DNA of 64,000 nt, taken from the NCBI GenBank assembly GCA_963809765.1, contig CAWEKT010000001.1, forward strand, positions 1,240,001 to 1,304,000, written 5' to 3'. A program made the position numbers and the translations under genes. The DNA comes from JACVRM01 sp963809765. GTDB lineage: Bacteria > Actinomycetota > Thermoleophilia > Gaiellales > Gaiellaceae. Below, in pieces: positions 57,180-64,000 of this stretch. The notes below the pieces were generated by a model. That model was not told the origin of the DNA, did not search any database, and worked only from the letters and a program-made list of their open reading frames with translations. Each line of letters begins with the position of its first letter. Within the stretch, counting starts at the first letter, position 1.

Positions 57180-58276
57180 CCCGCGACCACCTCGCGCGGC
57201 GCCGTCACCCGGACGACTTCCTCCTCGGCCAGAGTGCGCGCCCGCCGGTCGGCCTCGACGAGCTCAGCCAGGTCACCGGCCTGCCCGCCGTCCCAGCGAG
57301 CGAGCACGGCTTCGACGACCGCGCCGATGCCGAGGAACGGCAACCGGCCTTCCAGGAAGGCTGCGACCGCCACCTCATCGGCGGCGTTGAAGGCGCAGGG
57401 GTGCGTCCCGCCGTGCTCTCCCGCCTCCCTCGCATGCGCGAGCAGCGGGAACGTCTCCAGGTCGGGCGCCTCGAACTCGAGCGACGTACCGGCGAGCGGC
57501 AACGGCGGCACAGGCGTCGCAGGCCGCTCGGGGTAGTGCAGCGCAAAGGAGATCGGGACGCGCATGTCCGGCAGCCCTACGTGCGCGAGCGCCGCGCCGT
57601 CACGGAAGCGGACGAGCGCGTGCACCACGCTCGCCGGGTGGACGACCACCTCGATGCGGTCGTAGGGCAGGGAAAAGAGGTAATGCGCCTCGATCAGCTC
57701 CAATCCTTTATTCGCGAGCGTGGCCGAGTCGGTTGTGATGCGCGGGCCCATGCTCCAGGTCGGATGCGCGAGCGCGTCGCTCGGCTGCACGTGCTCGAGC
57801 TCCGCGCGGGTGCGCCCGCGGAAGGGACCGCCAGAGGCCGTGAGCACGAGCGAGTGGATGCTGTCGGGATCGCGGCCGTCGAGGCACTGGAAGGCCGCCG
57901 AGTGCTCGCTGTCCACGGGCAGCAGCAGCCCTCCTCCCCGCGCCTGCGCGCGCACGGCCAGGTCGCCTGCGGCCACGAGGCTCTCCTTGTTCGCGAGCGC
58001 CAGGTCGACGCCGTGCTCGAGCGCCCAGAGGGTCGCGCCGACGCCCGCGAAGCCCACCACCGCGTTCAGCACCAGATCCGGCTGGGCAGCGTCGAGCAAC
58101 TCTGTCAGGTCGCCGCCGGTCTGGTGGTGCGGGATCCCCCGCGCCGAGGCGAGCTCGCCCAGATCCGAGGTTCCCGCGGCGACCGCGCAGAGCTCGAGGT
58201 TCGGGGCGGCATCGACGATCTCGAGGGCCTGGCGGCCGATCGAGCCCGTCGCGCCGAGGAGCGCGATCCGCTTCAT
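57176..58276 (-). CDS. dxr: 1-deoxy-D-xylulose 5-phosphate reductoisomerase
   Basis: A 366-residue NADPH enzyme making MEP from DXP. The N-terminal Rossmann motif LLGATGSIGRQALEIV, LANKESLVAAGDL, the substrate/metal site PVDSEHSAAFQCL and LTASGGPFRGR, and GPRITTDSATLANKGLELIE with FNAADEVAVAAFL are all complete. The ATG at 58276 is 35 bp after cdsA; the TGA overlaps rseP by 4 bp. Confidence 0.96.
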   Translation of the reverse strand: MKRIALLGATGSIGRQALEIVDAAPNLELCAVAAGTSDLGELASARGIPHHQTGGDLTELLDAAQPDLVLNAVVGFAGVGATLWALEHGVDLALANKESLVAAGDLAVRAQARGGGLLLPVDSEHSAAFQCLDGRDPDSIHSLVLTASGGPFRGRTRAELEHVQPSDALAHPTWSMGPRITTDSATLANKGLELIEAHYLFSLPYDRIEVVVHPASVVHALVRFRDGAALAHVGLPDMRVPISFALHYPERPATPVPPLPLAGTSLEFEAPDLETFPLLAHAREAGEHGGTHPCAFNAADEVAVAAFLEGRLPFLGIGAVVEAVLARWDGGQAGDLAELVEADRRARTLAEEEVVRVTAPREVVAG

Positions 58277-58311
58277 GTCTGCCACGTGAGTGTAGGCAGC
58301 GGTGGTGTCCC

Positions 58312-59109
58312 TCAGCCGGCGCCGTAGGCGAGGATGACGTAGTAGGCGGCAACGCTCGCGAAGAGGGGCGCGTCGATGCGGTCGAGCATGCCGCCGTGGC
58401 CGCCGAGCAGCGTGCCACTGTCCTTGGCGCCTGCATCGCGCTTGACGGCGGATTCGAAGAGGTCGCCCAGCACGGCGGTGACAGCGATGACGCCGCCGAG
58501 CACGAACGAGCGCGGGCCCTCCATGAAGCCCGTCTCGTAGAAGGACACCCAGGTGACGAAGACGCAGACGGCAGTGCCTGCCACGAACCCTTCCCAGGTC
58601 TTGCCCGGCGAGACCCGCGGGGCCATGCGGTGCCGGCCGACGAGCCGGCCGACCACATAGGCGCCCGTGTCGGCGGCGAAGACGGCCAGGATGACCGCGA
58701 AGGCGGCCAGGCGCCCGTTGTCGTCGAGCCCTCGCAGCAGCAGGAAGTGCGAGAGCCCGAGCCCGACCCAGGCGACGCCGAGCACGGTGACCCCGATCGA
58801 CGCGGTGATGGAGGTTCGCGCCCATGTCGGCGCGCGCAGGAGGAAGGCGAGCGGGATGGTGGCAAGCGCGCCGGCCATCATCCACTCGGGCCCGCCCGCC
58901 TGGGCGCCGCCCAGTGCGAGCAGCGCGCCGACGAAGCCGGCCAGCGCCACCGGCCGGAAGGATCGCGTCAGGCGGAAGAGCTCGTGCAGGGCGAGCGTCG
59001 CCCCGACCGCGGCGAGCGCGGCGAGCCACCAGCCGCCCAGGTAGACGGCGCCGAGCACGACCGGCAGGCCGACCGCGGCGACAAGCAGCCTCGATACGAG
59101 AGCGCTCAC
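58312..59109 (-). CDS. cdsA: Phosphatidate cytidylyltransferase CdsA
   Basis: A 265-residue membrane enzyme making CDP-diacylglycerol. About eight helices precede the C-terminal signature SAVKRDAGAKDSGTLLGGHGGMLDRIDA, matching the family pattern S-x-x-KR-x4-KD-x5-GHGG-x2-DR-x-D. RVSPGKTWEGFVAG is the second conserved motif. The product feeds the PgsA-like enzyme at 18826. ATG overlaps the uppS stop by 4 bp. Confidence 0.95.
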   Translation of the reverse strand: MSALVSRLLVAAVGLPVVLGAVYLGGWWLAALAAVGATLALHELFRLTRSFRPVALAGFVGALLALGGAQAGGPEWMMAGALATIPLAFLLRAPTWARTSITASIGVTVLGVAWVGLGLSHFLLLRGLDDNGRLAAFAVILAVFAADTGAYVVGRLVGRHRMAPRVSPGKTWEGFVAGTAVCVFVTWVSFYETGFMEGPRSFVLGGVIAVTAVLGDLFESAVKRDAGAKDSGTLLGGHGGMLDRIDAPLFASVAAYYVILAYGAG

Positions 59110-59870
59110 CGCCCGCCGTACCGCCTGCGCCGCTGCATGAACGCCGCGATTGCCTCCTCGAGGTCGGCCTTGCCGAAGTCGGGCCAGAGGCGCTCGGTGA
59201 AGTAGAGCTCCGAGTACGCCGACTGCCAGAGCAGGAAGTTCGAAAGCCGCAGCTCGCCTGAGGTGCGGATGACGATGTCCGGATCGGGCATCTCAGGCGC
59301 GTACAACGCGGCGGCGAGGCGTTCCTCGTCGATCTGCTCCGGCCCCACGCCGTTGCCGAGGAGGCGCCGTGCTGCGTCGACGAGCTCGCGGCGGCCGCCG
59401 TAGTCGAAGGCGATCCAGAGCGCGAGCCGCTCCTTGTCCGCCGTGGCCTGCTCGAGGTGCTCCATCTGCGCGCGCAGCTCGTCGGGGGCGCGATCGCGCC
59501 GGCCGATGAAGCGCGTGCGGACGCCCTCCTCGGCGAGGTCGGGCAGCTCGCGCACGATCGTCTCGCCGAAGATCGCCATCAGGTCCTCCACCTCGTCGAC
59601 CGGTCGCGCCCAGTTCTCGGTGGAAAAGGCGTAGAGCGCGAGCGAGTGGATCCCGAGGTCGATCGCAGCCTCGACCGTGCGGCGTACCGCCCGCGTCCCC
59701 GCCCGATGTCCCTCGGCAGTCGGCACGCCCTGCCGCTTCGCCCAGCGGCCGTTGCCGTCGAGGATGATCGCCACCGCGCGCGGGCTGTCGGCGGCGTCGG
59801 GGGCGGCGTCGGGGGCGGCGGCCACGGGTCTCAGATCCTCGCAGGTGTCCCGATACTGGTCTCGCGACAC
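59106..59870 (-). CDS. uppS: Undecaprenyl diphosphate synthase
   Basis: A 254-residue cis-prenyltransferase making the C55 carrier for peptidoglycan. Asp38 in IILDGNGRWAKRQGV is the catalytic residue; ALYAFSTENWARP and RTSGELRLSNFLLWQSAYSE, then LYF, are family motifs. The first 28 residues include an AAPDAAPDAAD repeat and are likely unstructured; a later start at about residue 29 is not excluded. First gene of the operon; frr and pyrH, which often precede it, are absent. Confidence 0.95.
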   Translation of the reverse strand: MSRDQYRDTCEDLRPVAAAPDAAPDAADSPRAVAIILDGNGRWAKRQGVPTAEGHRAGTRAVRRTVEAAIDLGIHSLALYAFSTENWARPVDEVEDLMAIFGETIVRELPDLAEEGVRTRFIGRRDRAPDELRAQMEHLEQATADKERLALWIAFDYGGRRELVDAARRLLGNGVGPEQIDEERLAAALYAPEMPDPDIVIRTSGELRLSNFLLWQSAYSELYFTERLWPDFGKADLEEAIAAFMQRRRRYGGR

Positions 59871-59910
59871 CGGCTGGCCGGGCCAGTACCGGCTCGCCGG
59901 GACGCTACGA

Positions 59911-59965
59911 GGGGTCAGACCCCGGTACCACAGCTCCTGTCGAAGAGTTGTGACGAGTTCGTGCC
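59911..59965 (+). repeat. 55-bp GGGGTCAGACCCC repeat, left copy
   Basis: GGGGTCAGACCCCGGTACCA and a divergent tail ending TTCGTGCC match 63049-63103 in the same orientation and length. It lies between uppS and the EF-G-like gene. The leader of that gene follows without another feature. Confidence 0.6.
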
Positions 59966-60118
59966 AAGAGTGCGGGCGACCGCGCCGGGCTGGTGCTCCT
60001 CCGCAGCGGCTGCTTTACTCTCGAAGCACGCAGGCGCTGATCGACCAAGGAGGCGAAGTGCGCACAGCGTTCATGTCCATCGCGAAGGGCTTTGCGACCT
60101 ATTCGGAGGGTATGACGC

Positions 60119-62108
60119 TTGCTTGCACGAACGCTGAACTTGGGGATCCTGGCGCATGTAGACGCCGGTAAGACAACGCTCACCGAGCGGCTCCTGCACG
60201 CCGCCGGCGTCATCGACGAGCTGGGCAGCGTCGACGACGGCACCACCCAGACGGACACGCTGACGCTCGAGCGGCAGCGCGGCATCACGATCAAGTCGGC
60301 GGTCGTCTCGTTCGCCGTCGACGACGTCACCGTCAACCTGATCGACACTCCGGGCCACCCGGACTTCATCGCCGAGGTCGAGCGCGTCCTGAGCGTGCTG
60401 GACGGGGCCGTGCTCGTGCTCTCGGCGGTCGAGGGCGTGCAGGCGCAGACGAGCGTCCTCATGCGGGCGCTGCAGCGCCTCCAGGTGCCGACGCTCCTCT
60501 TCGTCAACAAGATCGACCGCGTCGGCGCCGACCCGGAGCGCGTGCTCGCACAGATCGCGGAGCGGCTGACGCCTGCCGCCGTGCCGATGGGCTCGACGTC
60601 CGGTCTTGGGACGCGCGGCGCGAGCTTCGCGCCGTCGACCCGCGGCGACGACCTCGTGCCCGTCCTCGCCGAGCGCGACGAGGAGCTGCTGGCCGCCTAC
60701 GTCGAGGACGAGGCGAGCCTGCCCTACGACGCGATTCGCGGCAAGCTCGCCGACCAGAGCCGCCGGGCGCTCGTGCACCCGGTCTATTTCGGCTCGGCGA
60801 TGACCGGCGCCGGGGTCGACGCGCTCATGGAGAGCCTCGCCGAGCTGCTGCCCGCTTTCGCCGGCGACAGCGAGGCGCCGCTGTCGGGAACCGTGTTCAA
60901 GATCGAGCGCGGGCCGGCCGGCGAGAAGGTCGCCTACGTCCGCCTCTTCTCGGGAACGCTGAAGACCCGCGACCGGGTGCGCTTCGGCGAGCAGCACGAG
61001 GGCAAGGTGACCGCGATCCGCGTCTTCGACCGCGGCCCGTCCGCGCCACACGGCTCCGTGCGGGCCGGACAGATCGGGCAGGTCTGGGGGCTCGGAGCGG
61101 TTCAGGTCGGCGACGCCGTCGGCGTTTCGCCACCTCGTGCCCGGCGCATGTTCGCGCCGCCGACCCTGGAGACCGTGATCCAGCCTGCGGATCCGGCCGA
61201 GAAGGGCGCGCTCCGCAGCGCGCTCGCGCAGCTCGCCGAGCAGGATCCGCTGATCGACGTCCGCCAGGACGACGAACGCCAGGAGCTGTCGGTGTCGCTC
61301 TACGGCGAGGTGCAGAAGGAGGTCGTCCAGGCGACGCTCGCCGCCGACTACGGCCTCGAGGTCACCTTTCGCGAGACCACGACCATCTGCATCGAGCGGC
61401 CGGTCGGAACGGGAGCCGCCCTCGAGCTGCTCGGTGAAGGGGGCAACCCGTTCCTCGCGACCGTGGGGCTCCGCGTCGCGCCCGGACCGCTCGGGTCCGG
61501 GATCTGCGTCGCGCTCGACGTCGAGGTCGGCTCGCTGCCGCTCTACGTCTACGGCGCGGTCGAGCCGTTCCGCCAGGCGCTCGAGGAGACGGTGCGGGGA
61601 ACGCTGCGCGAGGGGCTCTACGGCTGGCAGGTCGCCGACTGCGCGGTGACGCTCACGCAGTGCGCATATGCCGCGCCGTCGACGGGCGCGCAGGGACTAC
61701 CGCCTGCTCACGCCCATCGTCGTCATGAGCGCGCTACGGGAGGCGGGGACCGTCGTGTGCGAGCCCGTCGACCACTTCAGGCTCGAGCTTCCGGCGATTG
61801 CCCTGGGCGTCGCGCTGCCGGCGCTGGTGCGCCTGGGCGCCGTGCCCCAAGCGCCACAGCTGCGCGGTGCCACGGCCGTGGTCGAGGGCGAGATCACTGC
61901 GGCGCTCGCGCACGAGCTGCAGCGCGAGGTCCGCGGCCTGACGCATGGCGAGGGCGTGCTCGAGACCGCGTTCGCGCGCTACGAGCCGGTCACCGGAGTC
62001 GCCCCGACGCGGCCGCGGTCGGATGCGAACCCCCTCAATCGCAAGGAGTATCTGCTCCGCGTGACGCGGCGGCGGCTCGGCCCGGAGGGCGCACGTGCGC
62101 GCGCGTAG
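60119..62108 (+). CDS. TetM/OtrA-like translation GTPase, EF-G paralogue (frameshifted)
   Basis: A protein of about 662 residues starting at TTG 60119, 9 bp after GGAGG. G-domain motifs are LAHVDAGKTTLTERL (G1), RGITIKSAVVSF (G2), DTPGHPDF (G3), NKIDRVGAD (G4). Domains 2-5 follow, with the domain IV region GLYGWQVADCAVTLTQCAYA. One extra base near 61690 shifts the last 140 codons, which resume RDYRLLTPIVVMSALREAG. The sequence is closer to ribosome-protection proteins (OtrA, TetM) than to core EF-G; many such actinobacterial genes do not give resistance. The APH gene overlaps its end. Confidence 0.85.
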
Positions 62109-63007
62109 GTTGCATCCCGACGAGTTCCTGACCGACGTGCCGCTCGTCCGGCGGATGGTCGCGGCCAGGTTTCCGCAGTGGGCCGACCTGCCGGTGGCGG
62201 CGGTCGAGTCCGCGGGCAGCGACCACGCGCTCTACCGGCTCGGCGAAGAGCTCGTGGCGCGCCTGCCCGGGCGCGAGCACGTCGCCGACCAGGCCGACAA
62301 GGAGGCCGAGTGGCTCCCGCACCTCGCCCCGCACCTCCCGTGCGCCATCCCGGCGCAGGTCGCCCGGAGCGGGCCCGTCGCGGGGTTCCCGTTCCGCTGG
62401 TCGGTCTACGACTGGCTGCCGGGCGAGAACCCACCGTGGGGGGCCTGCGAGGACGAGGTGCCCCTCGCGCGCGACCTGGCGCGGTTCGTGCGGGCGCTGT
62501 GGCGAAGTCGATACCCGAGGTGGTGCGGGTGCCGGCTCGCAGAACTTCGGGCGCGGCTGTCCTCTGGCGACCCGGGACGAGCCGACGCGGACGGCCATCG
62601 CCGAGCTCGGCGACGACGTCGACGCCGGGGCGGTGACGGCGGCGTGGGAGTCGGCGCTCGCGACGCCCGCCTGGACCGGGTCGCCCGTCTGGGTGCACGG
62701 CGACCTGACGCCGGAGAACATGCTCGTGCAGGAGGGCCGCCTCGCGGCGGTGATCGACTGGGGCTGCCTCGGCGTCGGCGATCCGGCCGTCGACCTGATG
62801 CTCGCGTGGGACCTGCTCGCGGCGAAGGGGCGGGCGGTCTTCCGCGACGAGGTCGCCGTCGACGACGCCACGTGGGCGCGAGGCCGCGGCTGGGCGCTCT
62901 CGACCGGGCTGATCGCGCTCCCCTACTACCAGGACACGAACCCCGTGCGTGCCGAGAACGCCCGCTACCGCATCGGCGAGGTGCTGTCCGACCTCGCGCG
63001 GGGTTGA
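62095..63007 (+). CDS. APH-fold aminoglycoside/homoserine kinase-like protein (frameshifted)
   Basis: A protein of about 303 residues from GTG 62095, overlapping the GTPase stop by 14 bp; a TTG at 62110 is an alternative. The N-lobe has GSDHALYRLGEELVARLPGR. After one extra base near 62506, the frame continues TRGGAGAGSQNFGRGCPLAT and the catalytic loop VWVHGDLTPENMLVQEGRLA (HGDLxPxN) with IDWGCLGVGDPAVDLMLAW (D-W-G). The kinase core is complete. It phosphorylates a small hydroxyl compound; antibiotic inactivation is possible but unproven. Confidence 0.82.
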
Positions 63008-63048
63008 CCGTCTCGAGCGGACAGGACTGGCGATCGCGGCCATGTCCC

Positions 63049-63103
63049 GGGGTCAGACCCCGGTAACACGGACCGCGTCACAGACCTGTCACGACTTTGC
63101 GCC
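63049..63103 (+). repeat. 55-bp GGGGTCAGACCCC repeat, right copy
   Basis: Same orientation as 59911-59965, so the two bracket the GTPase-APH pair. Confidence 0.6.
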
Positions 63104-63126
63104 AGGTCAGTCGCCGTCCGGGTCGC

Positions 63127-63275
63127 GTCGAACGGGGCCAGGCACAGCACCTAGAGACGCGCGACTTCGTGCCGATTGTGTGACTTCTACGGCTCTGCGC
63201 CGCTTGGGAAAGCCAGATCCGCTCCTCCCTACACCGGGGCCAGGTATGGCATCGGGAGGCGCGCAGCTTCGTGTC
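63127..63275 (-). repeat. 149-bp REP-pair element, copy 2
   Basis: Reverse complement of the element at 20961-21109, same length, identical ends (GTCGAACGGGGCCAGGCAC and GCTTCGTGTC). With the repeat at 63049 it fills the gap 63008-63336. Confidence 0.7.
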
Positions 63276-63336
63276 AGAAGTGTGAAAGCTGGGCCGCGAT
63301 GCGCTGCGCCGGAGCGGCACCCTATGATCGGCCGCC

Positions 63337-64000
63337 GTGATTCCCGCACCCCAGCCCGTCGACCAGGGGACTGCGAGGAGCGCTGACGGCGTCCGGATCG
63401 CCTGGTGGCGGTACGGCGCCGGCGAACCGGCGGTTCTCTTCGTGCCGACGTGGAACCTGGTCGACTCACGCGTGGTCGGACACCAGATCGAGGCGCTCCG
63501 AGGCAGCGCGACGGTCGTCCGCTACGACGCGCGCGGCGTCGGCGAGAGCGAGCGCCCTGCTCGCGGCTACGAGTTCACACGGCACGCAGACGACGCCCTC
63601 GCGGTGCTGGATGCACTCGAGATCCAGACTGCCTCGCTGGTGACCGCGTCTCGCGGCCTGAACGCCGCCGTGCTGCTTGCCGTCGACCACCCGGAGAGGG
63701 TCCAGCGGATCGCAGTGATTGCGCCCTACATGCGCCTCGAGCCCGACGCCTCGCCGCCGCGGCCCGAGTTCCTCGATCGGCTCCGCAGTGACTGGCCTGG
63801 ATTCATCGTGCCGTTCATGCGCGACGTCTTCACCGAGCCGGACTCGGAGGACCTGATCGACGAGATGATTGCCATCGGCCTCGACGCGACCGCCGAGGTG
63901 GTGGCCGACCAGGAGCTGGAGCTGGACTGGGACAGGCCGGCGAGGCTCCTCGGCTCGGTGGCCTGTCCCACGCTGATCGTCCACGGTGAGCAGGACAAGC
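63337..64000 (+). CDS. Alpha/beta-fold hydrolase, N-terminal part
   Basis: An open frame runs off the window end after about 221 codons from GTG 63337. Motifs are RIAWWRYGAGEPAVLFVPTW, YDARGVGESERPARGYEFT and the nucleophile elbow VTASRGLNAAVLLA (Ser in x-S-x-G), followed by PTLIVHGEQDK where the acid residue is expected. Some actinobacterial relatives continue into a nucleotide cyclase domain; whether this one does lies outside the window. Confidence 0.75.
   Translation, partial: MIPAPQPVDQGTARSADGVRIAWWRYGAGEPAVLFVPTWNLVDSRVVGHQIEALRGSATVVRYDARGVGESERPARGYEFTRHADDALAVLDALEIQTASLVTASRGLNAAVLLAVDHPERVQRIAVIAPYMRLEPDASPPRPEFLDRLRSDWPGFIVPFMRDVFTEPDSEDLIDEMIAIGLDATAEVVADQELELDWDRPARLLGSVACPTLIVHGEQDK

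Overview
This is a GC-rich actinobacterial chromosome segment. I infer a deep-branching lineage of the Thermoleophilia/Gaiellales type. The grounds are base composition, the MurT-GatD pair, the FHA-FtsR-RsiG-like cluster, two RpoD-type sigma factors and frequent GTG/TTG starts, but no rRNA is present to fix the taxonomy. At least 15 clear single-base indels break genes that must be intact in a living cell, including four in the only prolyl-tRNA synthetase. The window therefore looks like an under-polished long-read assembly, and I annotate such genes as whole genes with a frameshift note.

Layout. 0-9.5 kb holds cell wall and signalling genes: MurT-GatD, a GGDEF/HD-GYP c-di-GMP enzyme, a homing-endonuclease-repeat protein, a class II amidotransferase and two convergent sigma factors. 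9.5-14.3 kb is gene-poor. It has a truncated DUF2283 gene, two copies of a roughly 195-bp dispersed repeat, a cluster of DnaA-box-like sites and three copies of an unrecognised structured RNA of about 137 nt. Each RNA copy has its own TTGCTG-17-TAGTTT type promoter and an intrinsic terminator, and this is the most novel signal I see. 14.3-19.4 kb is a compact minus-strand cluster (RsiG-like, FHA/GarA-like, FtsR, Apt, and PgsA-like plus nucleotidyltransferase/PGM fusion). 19.4-27.1 kb is mostly plus strand: a leader ORF and RsgA, REP-type repeats, a HutF-like amidohydrolase, small proteins, an M23 peptidase, a cNMP-patatin lipase and a LysE exporter.

27-52.5 kb is accessory. It includes a TetR-controlled MFS exporter with two visible operators, a VPS62-like membrane protein full of frameshifts, HlyIII, an ANTAR regulator, an orphan ECF sigma factor, a holin-like/phosphodiesterase fusion, SCP2 plus a glycogen-debranching-type hydrolase, a second MFS, paired membrane proteins, SHOCT proteins and a cyclase-ATPase-TPR protein. 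Three 3'-tRNA remnants and a pair of 86-bp direct repeats (36.1 and 47.8 kb) mark it as an integration hotspot ending at an intact tRNA-Pro(GGG) at 52.4 kb.

52.6-59.9 kb is a core minus-strand operon (uppS-cdsA-dxr-rseP-ispG-proS-XRE) for undecaprenyl, CDP-DAG and MEP isoprenoid synthesis. 60-63 kb carries a TetM/OtrA-like EF-G paralogue and an APH-fold kinase bracketed by same-orientation 55-bp repeats. The window ends inside an alpha/beta hydrolase.
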